Made by a program: the position numbers and the translations under genes
In this document: one piece after another, positions 47,823-57,934 of the stretch
Layout: each line of letters starts with the position of its first letter
Numbering within the stretch: the stretch's first letter is position 1
DNA from: Paenibacillus sp. FSL R7-0345
Lineage (GTDB): Bacteria; Bacillota; Bacilli; Paenibacillales; Paenibacillaceae
Assembly (NCBI RefSeq): GCF_038595055.1
Contig: NZ_CP152002.1
Location: 680,001 to 744,000 of the forward strand
Length of the DNA stretch: 64,000 bases
Direction of reading: 5' to 3'
Notes under the pieces: model-generated
Databases searched by the model: none
Told to the model about the DNA's origin: nothing
The model's input: the letters and a program-made list of their open reading frames with translations, nothing else

Positions 47823-48360
47823 CAGAGGATGGAGAGGACTTCTTGCGGTTTTTTGGTTTGGCCGGGGATTTGCGGCGCTGCTTGGAAGGGCGTCTTTTTT
47901 TGCGTTTCGGCTGATACATGGCGGCGTCCTCTTCGGCGGCTAAGGAGCCTGAGCCTTTCTTTTTACCGAAAGTACCCATAACCAGCTTCACCATCGGCGC
48001 CATCTGCTGAAAGCCTTCAACCACCTTCTGCACTTTACCCATGGAGCTGACAATCCCGTCGATTCCGCCCATCCGGTCTACGATTCCCTTGATCTGCTCC
48101 AGATTAGCCAGGTTCGCGAGATTGCCGAGATTGCCGAGTCCGCCCAGCAGCCCCCCTGCTTTGGGTGCCACTTCAGCTGCGGCAGCCGGTACGGCGAGTG
48201 CTGTATCTACAGGCCCTGCCCCGAGTGCGGGCAGCATGCCGCTTTCAATTGGAGGCGGCGGCTGGACGTAGGAACCGATGCCGGGATAGCCGGAAGGGGC
48301 ATATGAACCGGCCAGTGAGCGGCCGTCCCGGCGGGAATGATTATAGTAATGATGAGGCAT
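47803..48360 (-). CDS. YqfQ/VrrA-like protein
   Basis: A 185-residue protein. The N-terminus is rich in Tyr, His, Pro and Gly. The middle (about 75-105) is a Gly-Leu-Asn repeat (GGLLGGLGNLGNLANLANLE). A helical segment follows (about 105-135), and the tail is very basic (KRKKRRPSKQRR). The pattern resembles YqfQ/VrrA of Bacillus, thought to be spore- or envelope-associated, but similarity is by layout only. ATG 48360 follows AAAGGA; the longer frame from 48414 has no ribosome binding site. Nucleic-acid or spore-coat interaction of the basic tail is speculation. Confidence 0.55.
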   Translation of the reverse strand: MPHHYYNHSRRDGRSLAGSYAPSGYPGIGSYVQPPPPIESGMLPALGAGPVDTALAVPAAAAEVAPKAGGLLGGLGNLGNLANLANLEQIKGIVDRMGGIDGIVSSMGKVQKVVEGFQQMAPMVKLVMGTFGKKKGSGSLAAEEDAAMYQPKRKKRRPSKQRRKSPAKPKNRKKSSPSSAKRRRS

Positions 48361-48798
48361 AACATCACATTCCTTTGTTATTGGTTTGCTATACTGTATG
48401 TCATGGGCGAACATAAGGTATAGACAAACGCCCGGTTAACCGGGATAAGAGCGGAAAAGGGCAGGTGCCCAGAAAGAAGCGGCGGAAGTGAAAAAACCGT
48501 GTCCATGCTTGCTTTTCAGAGGTAATGTAGTACTATAGTTAAGGCGGTAAATCCTATCAGATACAAATAGAGTATAATCCAAATTGAATATAAGATGTAC
48601 GCCTGGGGTGGACAAATGTCCATCATTTTCGTTCTTTACAGCGTGAAATCGTTAATGCTTGAAAAAACTGCTCCAGTGCAATATAGTAAAGGCAAGATAG
48701 TCTTGTTGATTTTACAGCTTTAATGCTTTAAAGCCAGTTTTGGATGATGCTTAATCCGTGAAGATGATGCTGACCAAACTTTTAGGGGATGATCTACG
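48361..48798 (+). other. Gap before yerC
   Basis: No gene is seen in about 440 nt. Small palindromes lie at 48430 (CCCGGTTAACCGGG) and 48611 (TGGACAAATGTCCA). TATAAT at 48572 lacks a good -35. None is followed by a T run, so a terminator is not called. Confidence 0.35.
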
Positions 48799-49089
48799 AT
48801 GCAGCTAAAGAAGCTAAACGATAAAAGTATAGACCAACTATTCGAAGCCATTTTAACACTTAAAAATATGGAAGAATGCTATGTCTTCTTCGATGATCTG
48901 TGCACCGTAAACGAGATTCAGTCGCTGTCACAGCGTCTTGAGGTAGCACGCATGCTGGGCAAAGGCTCTACATACAATCAGATCGAAGCGGAGACCGGGG
49001 CAAGTACGGCAACGATTTCCCGCGTGAAGCGCTGCCTGAACTATGGCAACGACGGCTACAAAATGACGCTTGAACGTCTGGGGCGCTAA
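48799..49089 (+). CDS. yerC: YerC/YecD-type TrpR-related DNA-binding protein
   Basis: A 96-residue protein of the YerC/YecD family within the TrpR-like superfamily. The helix-turn-helix lies at about residues 55-80 (YNQIEAETGASTATISRVKR), preceded by the helix LCTVNEIQSLSQRLEVARML. Length matches B. subtilis YerC. ATG 48799 follows TAGGGGATGA. The next gene begins 4 nt after its stop, so they are probably translated together. Its regulon and ligand are unknown. Confidence 0.88.
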   Translation: MQLKKLNDKSIDQLFEAILTLKNMEECYVFFDDLCTVNEIQSLSQRLEVARMLGKGSTYNQIEAETGASTATISRVKRCLNYGNDGYKMTLERLGR

Positions 49090-49093
49090 TATC

Positions 49094-49861
49094 ATGAAAC
49101 CGGGCGTTCTTATCATCAGTCACGGCTCCCGGGATACAGCCTGGGTTAAGATTGTCGATGAAGCAGTGAACCATTTATCGCTGGAGGAGGCGCTGCCGGT
49201 GGCAGTGTCTTTTCTGGAGCTGGTAGAAGGCCGCCTGATTCAGGACGGAATAGATGAGCTTGAACATGCAGGGGTCACAGAACTTATTGTGGTCCCCTTG
49301 TTTGTTTCATCAGGCAGTACGCATATCGATGAAATAGCATATGCAATTGGCGCAAAGCCTGCGCCGGAGCGCGAAACCGATCTTGAGCCGTTCTCTGTGC
49401 GGGCTAATGTTCATTTCGGCTATCCGGTCGATGATGATCCGGACATAGCCGTTATGCTATGGGACAAGCTGCGCGGGCTGTCGGTCACCCCCGAGCGGGA
49501 GATGATCCTGCTCGTCGGCCACGGCAGCAAGCATGACGGCTTCCGGCAGCGCTGGGAAGCGGGCATCTCCTCCCTGGCAGAGCGGTTGCGCGCTGTCAGC
49601 GGCGTAGCGGCGGCGGATTACGGCCTGCTGAGCGTCGGGACGGTACGGGAGCGGGCAGAATATTGGATAGAGCAAGGCTACGAGGTGCTGGTAGCCCCGC
49701 TCTTTTTGAGTGAGGGCTATTTCACCAAGGTTGTGCTTCCCGGGCAGCTCCAGGGATTGAAGTATGCTTATACCGGCTGCACGCTGCTGCCGCATCCACT
49801 CTTGCCGCACTGGATTGAGCAGCAGGTACGTGTGATGCTGGAGCAGGTACGGGGGCATTGA
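49094..49861 (+). CDS. Sirohydrochlorin chelatase / CbiX-like protein
   Basis: A 255-residue protein with two CbiX-type domains. The first starts GVLIISHGSRDTAW (residue 4, metal-site His) and the second LLVGHGSKHDGFRQRWEAG (near residue 139). Members insert Fe2+ or Co2+ into sirohydrochlorin, or act in related tetrapyrrole steps. The open frame goes back to 49070, but ATG 49094 gives the family N-terminus. No other tetrapyrrole gene is in the window, so the metal cannot be told. It is linked to yerC. Confidence 0.8.
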   Translation: MKPGVLIISHGSRDTAWVKIVDEAVNHLSLEEALPVAVSFLELVEGRLIQDGIDELEHAGVTELIVVPLFVSSGSTHIDEIAYAIGAKPAPERETDLEPFSVRANVHFGYPVDDDPDIAVMLWDKLRGLSVTPEREMILLVGHGSKHDGFRQRWEAGISSLAERLRAVSGVAAADYGLLSVGTVRERAEYWIEQGYEVLVAPLFLSEGYFTKVVLPGQLQGLKYAYTGCTLLPHPLLPHWIEQQVRVMLEQVRGH

Positions 49862-49972
49862 AGTAAGATTTTTCGAATAAAACCAGGTGCTGCTGCATAG
49901 ATATATTTAGATAGCCTGCTGATGAAATCTGAATGATATAGCAAAAAAAGTTTTGCTGTTTGGCCTCCGACA

Positions 49973-50002
49973 TTGCTTGTAGGGTGCTGAATTGGGTATA
50001 AT
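49973..50002 (+). promoter_or_regulatory. Possible promoter of the diacylglycerol kinase gene
   Basis: TTGCTT (49973) and TATAAT (49997) are 18 bp apart, 44 nt before the start codon. The -10 is perfect and the -35 weak. Confidence 0.5.
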
Positions 50003-50045
50003 CAGTAAGGTTATCTATTTTAAATACACAGGTGGCGTTCCGGTA

Positions 50046-50939
50046 ATGAAAACTGCGAGATTGATTTATAATCCCACTTCTGGACGGGAAGAAATGAAAA
50101 GACGACTCGCCGACATTTTGGAGCGGCTGGATATTGGCGGCATTGAAGCCTCCTGCCATGCTACAACCGGGGAAGGCGATGCTACAGCTGCAGCAGCAGA
50201 GGCGGTTGAACGCGGTACCTATGATCTGATCATAGCGGCTGGCGGCGACGGTACTCTTAACGAGGTCATTAACGGAATGGCGGAGAAGCCTAACCGGCCC
50301 CCGCTGGGTGTAATGCCGCTTGGTACGACCAATGATTTTGCCCGGGCGATGGGCATTCCGAAGAACTGGGAGGATTCCTGCGATCTGATTCTGCGCCAGG
50401 AGTCGCGCCTGATTGACCTCGGCAAAGCCAACGACCGTTATTTCATTAATATAGCCGGCGGCGGACGCCTGACCGAGCTGACATACGAGGTTCCCAGCAG
50501 ACTGAAGACCATGATGGGCCAGCTTGCTTACTACCTGAAGGGTATTGAGAAAATGGCCAGCCTGTCGCCGCAGGAGCTCTACATCCGCGCGAACGGCCAG
50601 GAGCTGATCCATGATGAATTCATGCTGTTCCTGATCGCCAACACCAACTCCGTCGGCGGCTTTGAGAAGCTTGCTCCGGATGCCCGGATCGACGACGGCC
50701 TGTTCGACGTCATTGCGGTCAAGAAATGTAACCTTGCCGAGTTCGTCCGGCTGGTCACCCTGGCCATCCGCGGTGAGCATCTGCAGGACAAGAAAGTCGT
50801 GTATTTCCGTACCGATGCAATGGAGGTCACCTCCCCGGGCTACGTTCAGCTTAACCTGGACGGTGAGCTGGGTGGTACCCTGCCGGGCAGATTCGAGATC
50901 CTGCCGCAGCATCTGCGGATTTTTGCCCAGAATCACTAA
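50046..50939 (+). CDS. dagK: Diacylglycerol kinase
   Basis: A 297-residue soluble lipid kinase of the DgkB/YegS family, which phosphorylates diacylglycerol to phosphatidic acid for lipid recycling. It starts ARLIYNPTSGREEMKR and has the catalytic glycine motif IAAGGDGTLNEVINGMA near residues 61-76, then GVMPLGTTNDFARAMG. The frame begins at 49992, but ATG 50046 after AGGTGG gives the normal N-terminus. Length fits DgkB (about 303). A terminator follows. The gene upstream of rlmCD in Bacillus is also dgkB, so the order is conserved. Confidence 0.92.
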   Translation: MKTARLIYNPTSGREEMKRRLADILERLDIGGIEASCHATTGEGDATAAAAEAVERGTYDLIIAAGGDGTLNEVINGMAEKPNRPPLGVMPLGTTNDFARAMGIPKNWEDSCDLILRQESRLIDLGKANDRYFINIAGGGRLTELTYEVPSRLKTMMGQLAYYLKGIEKMASLSPQELYIRANGQELIHDEFMLFLIANTNSVGGFEKLAPDARIDDGLFDVIAVKKCNLAEFVRLVTLAIRGEHLQDKKVVYFRTDAMEVTSPGYVQLNLDGELGGTLPGRFEILPQHLRIFAQNH

Positions 50940-50968
50940 GGCAAGAGATCAGCAAAGTAAGACAAGAT

Positions 50969-51018
50969 AAAGCTCCACTTGATTCGTGCGGTGGCCCGCC
51001 GGGTCAGCTGGAGCTTTT
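50969..51018 (+). terminator. Terminator of the diacylglycerol kinase gene
   Basis: AAAGCTCCA pairs with TGGAGCTTT, enclosing a GC-rich inner region; four T follow. Confidence 0.75.
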
Positions 51019-51137
51019 GTAGTGTGGAAGATACGGTGCGAACCGATGATGGATAGAGCTTAGACGGGTAGCTGGATACAAGGTTAATTATTAATATCAT
51101 TAATAGTGAAGATCATGAAAGAAGTGAGTATATAACA

Positions 51138-52604
51138 ATGAGTAAACACCGCAGCGGACGCCGGGGTGGCAGCCGGGAAGCTTCGGCGCCTGCCGCCGAT
51201 CTGCCAGTGAACAAGAATGACGAGGTTATGCTCGATATCATCGGCATGACCCATGAAGGCGAAGGGGTAGGCCGGGTGGAGGGCTTTACCCTCTTTGTGC
51301 AGGGCGCTTTGCCTGGTGAGAAGGTACAGGCCAAGGTGCTCAAGACCAAGAAGCAGTACGGCTACGCCAAGCTGCTGAAGCTTGTTGAGCCAAGCCGAGA
51401 CCGCATCGCGCCGCCTTGCGACATCTACGACCAATGCGGCGGCTGTCAGCTGCAGCATATGGATTACACCGCCCAGCTGGCGTGGAAACGCCAGCTGGTG
51501 GTGGACAACCTGCAGCGGATCGGGAAGCTGCAGGTAGCCGGGGCTGAAGAGCATTCTTCAGCTGACGGGATTATCGTCCGGCCTACGCTGGGCATGGACG
51601 AGCCTTGGCGCTACCGCAACAAGGCCCAGGTGCCGATCGGCGTCACCGAAGGCGGTCTGGTCGGCGGCTTCTACGCCCGAGGCAGCCACCGGATCGTCGA
51701 TATGGAGACGTGCCTGATTCAGCATGAGCATAACGACAGCGTCGTAGCTGCGGTGAAGAGCATCGGCAGAGAGCTCGGCATCTCTGCTTATAATGAAGAA
51801 AGCGGCCGCGGCCTGCTCCGCCACGTCGTCGTGAAGAAAGCCTTCCGCACCGGCGAGATGATGCTCGTCCTCGTTACGAGCGGCCGCGACATCCCGCATC
51901 TGGACGCCTGGCTCGGAAGTATCCGCGAGCAGCTCCCGGATGTAGTCAGCATCTGCCAAAACGTAAATCCCCAGCGTACGAACGTGATCTTCGGTAACGA
52001 AACCCGCGTCTTATGGGGCAGAGACGTAATTTACGATTACATCGGCGATGTACAGTTCGCCATCTCAGCGCGTTCGTTCTATCAGGTCAACCCGGCACAG
52101 ACCGAAGTGCTGTACGGCAAAACCGTAGAATACGCCGGGCTGACCGGCAACGAAACCGTCATCGATGCTTACTGCGGTATCGGGACGATCTCCCTGTTCC
52201 TGGCCCAGCATGCGGCCAAGGTGTACGGGGTAGAAATCGTACCTGAAGCCATTGAAGATGCACGTGGAAACGCGAAGCTTAATAATATGAACAATGTAGT
52301 GTTCGAGGTCGGGGCATCTGAGGACGTCATTCCGAACTGGAAAGAACAAGGCGTTACGCCCGACGTGATCGTCGTCGATCCGCCGCGCAAGGGCTGCGAT
52401 CCGCGGCTGCTGGATACGATCCTGCAGATGAAGCCGGAGCGGGTAGTGTATGTGTCATGTAATCCGTCGACACTGGCACGGGATTTGAGGGTGCTGGAGG
52501 ATGGCGGGTATAAGACGGTGGAGGTAACGCCGGTGGATATGTTCCCGCATACGGTGCATGTGGAGTCGGTGGCGGTGTTGGTTAAGAGTGGAACAGTGAG
52601 TTAA
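51138..52604 (+). CDS. rlmCD: 23S rRNA uracil-C5 methyltransferase (RlmCD/RlmD type)
   Basis: A 488-residue SAM-dependent RNA methyltransferase. After a short basic N-terminus, a TRAM domain spans about 25-90 ([20 protein letters not shown]). The iron-sulfur cysteines are in [17 protein letters not shown] near residue 92-108, with a fourth in [10 protein letters not shown]. The SAM site is [16 protein letters not shown] and the catalytic Cys is in [14 protein letters not shown] near 438. B. subtilis RlmCD methylates both U747 and U1939. Specificity cannot be decided from sequence. ATG 51138 has only a moderate ribosome binding site (GAAAGAAGTGAG). Confidence 0.9.
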   Translation: MSKHRSGRRGGSREASAPAADLPVNKNDEVMLDIIGMTHEGEGVGRVEGFTLFVQGALPGEKVQAKVLKTKKQYGYAKLLKLVEPSRDRIAPPCDIYDQCGGCQLQHMDYTAQLAWKRQLVVDNLQRIGKLQVAGAEEHSSADGIIVRPTLGMDEPWRYRNKAQVPIGVTEGGLVGGFYARGSHRIVDMETCLIQHEHNDSVVAAVKSIGRELGISAYNEESGRGLLRHVVVKKAFRTGEMMLVLVTSGRDIPHLDAWLGSIREQLPDVVSICQNVNPQRTNVIFGNETRVLWGRDVIYDYIGDVQFAISARSFYQVNPAQTEVLYGKTVEYAGLTGNETVIDAYCGIGTISLFLAQHAAKVYGVEIVPEAIEDARGNAKLNNMNNVVFEVGASEDVIPNWKEQGVTPDVIVVDPPRKGCDPRLLDTILQMKPERVVYVSCNPSTLARDLRVLEDGGYKTVEVTPVDMFPHTVHVESVAVLVKSGTVS

Positions 52605-52746
52605 AATCCTCTTATTTACTTGGGTTTTTTAATATGGTACAGATTAAAAACTTTGGTGATACAGATGGCTGAGAACAGACTTGATGTAAAATTGATGTAA
52701 AACTTCACCGGATTTCAGCCTAAATGAACAGAAGACACCTAGGAAT
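52605..52746 (+). other. Junction between rlmCD and the IS remnant
   Basis: About 140 nt of AT-rich sequence with no gene, promoter or terminator that I could support. It marks the left edge of the atypical region. Confidence 0.3.
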
Positions 52747-52894
52747 TGAAGTGATCCCTGTCAGGTAGACATATACAAAGTAAGGTTTAAGCAGTCTGAG
52801 TTCGGTATTCATAGTGACTCAGGTTGCTTAGTTCCGTTTGGAAACGTGTATGGTTGTAACGGATGTGTAGATAATAAAAGTATTGAATTGAGAT
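52747..52894 (-). pseudogene. IS3-family transposase C-terminal remnant with element end
   Basis: On the minus strand, 35 codons read ISIQYFYYLHIRYNHTRFQT and then ELSNLSHYEYRTQTA before TAA at 52787-52789. This is the typical C-terminus of IS3/IS150-family OrfB, where YNxxRxxxxLxxLSPxxYR is conserved. The stop is followed by GTCTACCTGACAGGGATCAC, a plausible element end. The upstream part of the gene is missing: the frame loses similarity above 52894 and meets a stop near 52924. It marks an old insertion at the left edge of the atypical region. Confidence 0.7.
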
Positions 52895-53384
52895 CCAAAG
52901 TAGAAAAAGTACGAATAGCTTGTCCTATTTTATTCTTTGCCCCCGTCCCTAAGCATAAAGAATAAGCCTGCTGGATGGCAGTGTTTTTGCCGTCCAGCGG
53001 GCTATTAGTGTTAGGAATTTAGTGACCGTGTCATTGACTTCTCATTCCTTAGTTACACCTGTCCAAGGAGGAGGCGGTCTTACTAAGAGGGAGGATAGTG
53101 AAGATTAATTAAGGTGAACCGTATCACAAGTAAGGCGAACTTGTATACTTGCAAAAATAACTCCGAAATCCAGCGTTATGCGATTTAGGATTTAAACTAT
53201 TTCAGAGTGGTCTCAAGAGATGGCGGATGAATTTCAGCTGTGTTAGAACAGACATTAAGGTGTGATATTTAATTCGAATCAAATGCAGATGATGAAGACC
53301 TGCGGGAAGAACTTTGTGAGTGCTGCCATTTTTTGATTTGAACTGTGCGCGGTGCTTATCGTTCACCCCCTCCTTTTTACTGTG
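52895..53384. other. Non-coding stretch with hairpin and shared boundary sequence
   Basis: AGCCTGCTGGATGGCA (52965) pairs along 16 bases with TGCCGTCCAGCGGGCT (52988), with two G-T pairs, but no T run follows. GAACCGTATCACAAGTAAG near 53116 recurs in variant form near 63270, at the other end of the atypical region. A 90-codon minus-strand frame at 53202-53474 has no ribosome binding site and overlaps the leader element, so it is not called. Confidence 0.4.
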
Positions 53385-53463
53385 TACTCCTTTCGTAGGA
53401 CTTAAACCTTTTATTATTCGACTATGATGTTTAAACAGAGTCGAATGATAGAAGGTTTTTTTG
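53385..53463 (+). promoter_or_regulatory. Leader stem-loop element A (cupin gene)
   Basis: A box TACTCCTTTCGTAGGACTT is followed by a 20-bp stem, AAACCTTTTATTATTCGACT (53404) with AGTCGAATGATAGAAGGTTT (53439), which has only two G-T pairs. The loop is ATGATGTTTAAACAG. Seven T follow, so it should act as an intrinsic terminator. The cupin gene starts 72 nt later. Similar elements precede the genes at 54236 and 58013. Confidence 0.7.
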
Positions 53464-53534
53464 CATGAAGACAATCAATATTGAAGCATCTAAGCATCTA
53501 GTTTTGGTAAATAATCAACAAGGAGCGAACATGA

Positions 53535-54083
53535 ATGGAACAAACGGTTAAGAATAAAGTCACAGGAGAACAAATTACTTTTCTAGAAACGGCAAAGGAC
53601 ACGGAGGGAGAGTATTTATTAATCGAAGTTGCACTGCCTCCATTTGGCAAAGGTCCACCTTTGCATATTCATGATCAGCTTGAAGAGCAATTCGAAGTAA
53701 TTACAGGTAAGCTCACCGTAACTTTAGGTAAAACAGAGCATGTGTTAGAAGCGGGAGACCGCCGTATTGCCCCACTTAAAACGTCACATACCTTTGCGAA
53801 CGAGCATGAAGAGCCAGTTGTATTCCGCGTCCGGCTAACGCCGCCAAGCAAGTTCGAGCAATCGGTTCGCATTCATTACGGGCTCATGGACGATAGATTA
53901 ACAGATGAAAAGGGCAAACCCAAGTCACTTGCCCATACCGCTTTCGTTTTAACACTACAAAACACCCTAATCGTGGGTATTCCCTTCTGGTTACAACGTT
54001 CTCTCTTTAAATTCATTATTAAACGAGCCCGTAAAAAAGGAGTTTATGAAGTTCTGAAAAAGTATACAGGAGAGGTGCTGTAA
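53535..54083 (+). CDS. Cupin-domain protein
   Basis: A 182-residue protein. The cupin barrel lies in about residues 20-115, with metal-binding pattern PPLHIHDQLEEQFEVITGKL (HxH...E) and a second motif around SHTFANEHEEPVVF. After it, about residues 135-182 form a hydrophobic and basic tail (NTLIVGIPFWLQRSLFKFII), possibly membrane-associated. ATG 53535 lies after AAGGAG with fitting spacing. It is the first gene of the atypical region and has leader element A upstream. Reaction and ligand are not known. Confidence 0.8.
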   Translation: MEQTVKNKVTGEQITFLETAKDTEGEYLLIEVALPPFGKGPPLHIHDQLEEQFEVITGKLTVTLGKTEHVLEAGDRRIAPLKTSHTFANEHEEPVVFRVRLTPPSKFEQSVRIHYGLMDDRLTDEKGKPKSLAHTAFVLTLQNTLIVGIPFWLQRSLFKFIIKRARKKGVYEVLKKYTGEVL

Positions 54084-54121
54084 GGAGAATTAATCGTTCA
54101 TTTCTCACACAATCTTATAGA

Positions 54122-54197
54122 ATACTACTTTCGTAGGACTACAAACTATTATATTTCTCACTATAATGTCCAGAGGAAGTCGAATTATAGTTGTTTT
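54122..54197 (+). promoter_or_regulatory. Leader stem-loop element B (mosaic surface gene)
   Basis: The box TACTACTTTCGTAGGACTAC matches element A closely. The stem is less regular: ACAAACTAT...CACT with AGTCGAATTATAGTTGT. The loop ATAATGTCCAGAGGA resembles that of element A at several positions. Seven T follow. The gene starts 39 nt later. Confidence 0.6.
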
Positions 54198-54235
54198 TTT
54201 GTTGCTTTGATTTTATCGGGTGAAGGGGGATCAAT

Positions 54236-57200
54236 GTGAGGAAAGTATATCGTCGTTTAATAGTTGCTGTTATGAGTTTCACATTAATTGGAGGTACAGC
54301 CGCAGGGGCTGCCGGCATTCAAAGTGAGCTGTACCTGGGTGACAGCCATGAGGCTCTTTCAAAAGTAACAGTATTTGCAGGAAGTGGTGAATTTGACGAT
54401 TGGGATGGAGCGGCATCAGAGGCTTCTTTTCGTATGCCTCAGGGAATCGCTGTCTTGAAGGATGGTTCTGTGCTTGTGGCAGACACCCGGAATCATCTCA
54501 TCCGTCAAGTGAAGAATGGAGAGGTTTCTACCTATGCGGGCTTAATGCTTGACGGGGAAGACTACGGAACTCCTGAGGGAGCTTGGCACGATGGTGCTAA
54601 AGAAGATGCTGTGTTCAACGGTCCTTCGGGCATGGATACGGATTTGGAAGGTAATATATACATAGCAGATACCGAAAATCATCGGATACGAAAAATATCT
54701 AAGGATGGGATGGTAACAACGGTTGCCGGTGATGGCATAATCGGCAATGAAGACGGTATAGGTAATGAAGCGGGATTCTATCATCCCCAGGATGTGGCTG
54801 TCGCTGCAGATGGAACCTTGTATGTTGCGGATACGTTAAATCATTTAATCCGGCAAATAACAGCGGATGGTCAAGTGACTACACTTAACGCTGCATCTGA
54901 TCGAGTCGTCGAGGTGATTGGCGGCTATGCTGTTCCTGCAGGTGATTATGCAGATGGAGAGCTTTCAACCGCCAAGTTTAATGATCCTACCAGCATTGCG
55001 ATCGACCATAAAGGCAACTTATATGTAAGTGATACGGGCAATCGAGTAATTCGCTATATTGATCTGGCCAAGCGTACAGTGACAACCGCGGCGGGTTTGC
55101 CTGCGGGGGAGGAGCCTGTGTATGCGAATGGTAGCCTGTATGCCGAAGGTGGTTATGCGGATGGTGCCGCTACACAGGCACGCTTTCAGTCTCCTAGAGG
55201 AATCGTCGTAACAAAGGATGGGGGACTAGTCATTGCCGATAGCTTGAACCACACGATTCGTTATCTTGTTGACGGGTATGTGAATACAATTGCTGGTGTA
55301 CCTGCTCAGTTTGGTCAAGTAGATGGCATTAACGGTCATAATCTGCTCCATAATCCGACAGATGTAGCGGTTCTGCCAAATGGCGGCTTGCTCATTGCGG
55401 ACAGCTATAACAATAAAATCCGTGAGCTTGAGTATTACCAGCTTCCAACCAATTTGCCCCACAATGATCAGGTGAAGGTTGTGATCAATGATACCGTGAT
55501 CAGACTTGACGTGCAGCCCGAAATTGTGAAGGGGCGCACAATGGTGCCCGTGAGAGCTTTAAGCGAAATGCTGGGCTATAAGGTTGGATTGTTGGATAAC
55601 CAGCGTACCATTGAATTGACAAAGGGAGACGTAAGTATCAGGCTGCAAATGGAGAGTAAAGTGATTTCCATTAACAATGCCGAGACGGGTGCAGAAGAGC
55701 AGCGAGAGATTGAGACAGCGCCATATAACAAAGATGGCCGTTCCTATGTTCCGATCCGATTTTTCAGTGAGGCATTTGGAGCAGATGTACAATGGGATTC
55801 GAACACGAGGACGGTAATTTTACGGGAAATCGCGGAAGCGGTCGAGAAGCTGCCTGCAGCAGATCGCAAGTCGCGTGTGACGGTAATCGAACAGATTAAA
55901 GGAACGGTCTGGATCAATCAGGCGGGCGGTTCATTGACTTACCGGGCCTATAATGGCATGAATCTTCATCAAGGTGATCATATTCTTACGGAAAAAAATA
56001 CGAGCGCGATATTAAGGACGGCCGATCGTGGGGATGAAATTACGATAAGCGAAAACTCGGAGCTGTACATTTCAAACTTAAGTGATGCGTCCCGTGTAAA
56101 GCACACGAGCTTTATGTTATGGAGCGGGCTAGCTGCGGCCAATGTGTCCTCACTGGTAAGTGCCAAGGATACCTTCAACATCCTTACGCCGACGGCTGTG
56201 ACTGATGTTCGAGGCACGAATTTTATGGTGGGTATCAATCCGGTTACGTTGTTTCCGATGATTACTGTAAACAGCGGTCTAGTTCAGGGAAGCGGCAACG
56301 GAACTAGTCAGGATCCAGCCCTCCTCGTATATCCTGGGCAGCAACTGAGCTTAAATCCAGGATTAGATTCGCAAACGCCCAATGTGCCTTATGTGGTTGA
56401 TCTTTCCGGTCTCGTTAATCAAGCTTCACCTGCTGTTATCGAAGCCATATTAAAGGCTAAGCAAAAAATAGAGCAGGAAAATGAGGAGATGCTGGAGAGG
56501 TTTAGAAATCAAGCCCCAGGGTCTATCCCTAGCGGAAATCCGGGTGGCTTGTCTCCAGACGATCTGGATCGATACCAAAATAATTTAGATAATCTTCTTC
56601 CTAATATTTTAAAGCAGGCTCGTGATCAGAATTTAATAGGACCAGAACAATTGCAGGCACTTATCGATGAGGCCAATAAGCAATCCGGTAAAAAGATCGA
56701 TTTGAATAATGTCCTGCCGCTTCAATTATCGGATGAGGAAAAGCAGCAGCAGGCAAGGCAGAAGCAATTGGAGGAAGAACAAAAAAGACTGCTGGAGGAG
56801 CAAAATAAGCAGCGTCTACTAGACGCACAGAAGCAGGCCCTAATAGATAAGCTTCTAGCTGCAAAAGTACTGCAAGAGCAGGAGAATAAGAAGAAACTTG
56901 AAGAAGCCGGTAAACAATCGGAGGAAAAGTTGATGCAACGACTTTTGGATGCTGAGAAGAAAAGATTTGAGGAGCTGAAAAAATTTTTGGAGCAGATGAA
57001 GAAGCTGCAAGAACAAGCTCAGCGGCCGCCAACACCGACGACACCATCAGGACTATCGGGATTGACACCGACGCCGACACCGACGCCAACACCGACGCCG
57101 ACGCCAACACCGACACCGACGCCAACACCGACACCGACGCCAACACCGACGCCGACGCCAACACCGACACCGACGCCAACACCGACACCGACGCCAACAC

Positions 57201-57901
57201 CGACGCCGACGCCAACACCGACACCGACGCCAACACCGACACCGACGCCAACACCGACACCGACGCCAACACCGACGCCGACGCCAACACCGACACCGAC
57301 GCCAACACCGACGCCAACACCAACACCGACGCCAACACCAACACCAACGAATACTGCTCCTGAGGCGGTTAAACCAATATCTAATCAAATGGTAAATTCT
57401 AATGCGCCATTTGAAATCGATATGAGCGAGGTTTTCCATGATGCGGATGGTGATTCGTTAACATTCACAGCCCGTTCGAGTGATACGGCAGTTGTAGAGG
57501 TAGATGTGGAAGGAGCTAGCATGCGCATTAGCCCAACTGGTTTCGGTTCAACAGAAATTCATATAACGGCCAATGACGGTAAAGGCGGACTAACTACAGC
57601 CTCCTTCCGTTTCGCGTACTATGGGGAGATACAGAATATGAGGTCTGAAGTTCAGCCTCATTTCATTGAGCTCTATTGGAATGAGTATGGGGAAGAGGGG
57701 ATCAACTATCACGTTTATATGAATGAGGAGCTGATCGAAACCACCCCAACCACCCATGTTTCACTTAGGAATCTTAATCCGGAGACGGTGTATAATCTGC
57801 GTGTAATTGCGGTTACTCGCGATGAAAAGATCATAGCGTTATCCGATTATTCGGTAACGACACTTCCTATCTACTTTGAGCCTATACCAAGTGACGGCTG
57901 A
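54236..57901 (+). CDS. Large mosaic surface protein: NHL, Cu-amine-oxidase-like, FecR, Pro-Thr tract, Ig and FN3
   Basis: A 1221-residue exported protein. A signal peptide occupies about residues 1-27. About six NHL/beta-propeller repeats cover 45-400 ([27 protein letters not shown]). A copper-amine-oxidase-N-like domain spans 405-530 ([36 protein letters not shown]). A FecR-like domain spans 548-672 (ending [15 protein letters not shown]). A Gln-, Lys- and Glu-rich coiled coil lies near 840-935, then a Pro-Thr dipeptide tract 944-1038, an Ig/cadherin-like domain 1040-1135 and an FN3-like domain to the end. No sortase signal is seen. GTG 54236 follows AAGGGGGA. It is probably a cell-surface binding or adhesion protein. 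Confidence 0.8.
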   Translation: MRKVYRRLIVAVMSFTLIGGTAAGAAGIQSELYLGDSHEALSKVTVFAGSGEFDDWDGAASEASFRMPQGIAVLKDGSVLVADTRNHLIRQVKNGEVSTYAGLMLDGEDYGTPEGAWHDGAKEDAVFNGPSGMDTDLEGNIYIADTENHRIRKISKDGMVTTVAGDGIIGNEDGIGNEAGFYHPQDVAVAADGTLYVADTLNHLIRQITADGQVTTLNAASDRVVEVIGGYAVPAGDYADGELSTAKFNDPTSIAIDHKGNLYVSDTGNRVIRYIDLAKRTVTTAAGLPAGEEPVYANGSLYAEGGYADGAATQARFQSPRGIVVTKDGGLVIADSLNHTIRYLVDGYVNTIAGVPAQFGQVDGINGHNLLHNPTDVAVLPNGGLLIADSYNNKIRELEYYQLPTNLPHNDQVKVVINDTVIRLDVQPEIVKGRTMVPVRALSEMLGYKVGLLDNQRTIELTKGDVSIRLQMESKVISINNAETGAEEQREIETAPYNKDGRSYVPIRFFSEAFGADVQWDSNTRTVILREIAEAVEKLPAADRKSRVTVIEQIKGTVWINQAGGSLTYRAYNGMNLHQGDHILTEKNTSAILRTADRGDEITISENSELYISNLSDASRVKHTSFMLWSGLAAANVSSLVSAKDTFNILTPTAVTDVRGTNFMVGINPVTLFPMITVNSGLVQGSGNGTSQDPALLVYPGQQLSLNPGLDSQTPNVPYVVDLSGLVNQASPAVIEAILKAKQKIEQENEEMLERFRNQAPGSIPSGNPGGLSPDDLDRYQNNLDNLLPNILKQARDQNLIGPEQLQALIDEANKQSGKKIDLNNVLPLQLSDEEKQQQARQKQLEEEQKRLLEEQNKQRLLDAQKQALIDKLLAAKVLQEQENKKKLEEAGKQSEEKLMQRLLDAEKKRFEELKKFLEQMKKLQEQAQRPPTPTTPSGLSGLTPTPTPTPTPTPTPTPTPTPTPTPTPTPTPTPTPTPTPTPTPTPTPTPTPTPTPTPTPTPTPTPTPTPTPTPTPTPTPTPTPTPTPTPTPTPTPTNTAPEAVKPISNQMVNSNAPFEIDMSEVFHDADGDSLTFTARSSDTAVVEVDVEGASMRISPTGFGSTEIHITANDGKGGLTTASFRFAYYGEIQNMRSEVQPHFIELYWNEYGEEGINYHVYMNEELIETTPTTHVSLRNLNPETVYNLRVIAVTRDEKIIALSDYSVTTLPIYFEPIPSDG
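57065..57349 (+). repeat. Hexanucleotide tract encoding Pro-Thr repeats
   Basis: About 285 bp of six-base units (CCGACA, CCGACG, CCAACA and variants) encode about 47 Thr-Pro pairs. Units of six keep the frame, so slippage would change the linker length without breaking the gene. Higher-order blocks of 18 to 30 bp are also visible. Confidence 0.9.
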
Positions 57902-57934
57902 TTCAATTACCGTATGTGGAACAAATAAATAAGC

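Noticed and set aside
53365..53397. SigI-type promoter (ACCCCC with downstream CGTA) before the cupin gene
   Set aside because: The spacing of 23 nt is wrong and elements B and C do not have the ACCCCC box.
53202..53474. A 90-codon minus-strand frame
   Set aside because: It covers leader element A, has no ribosome binding site and shows no recognisable family.
54160..54180. PyrR-binding loop resemblance (GTCCAGAGG) in leader element B
   Set aside because: Elements A and C lack the PyrR consensus, the downstream genes are unrelated to pyrimidines, and the match is only partial.
57065..57349. Possible CRISPR or structural DNA repeat, and long minus-strand frames
   Set aside because: The six-base units encode Pro-Thr in frame within a large gene. 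The minus-strand frames only mirror the low-complexity tract.
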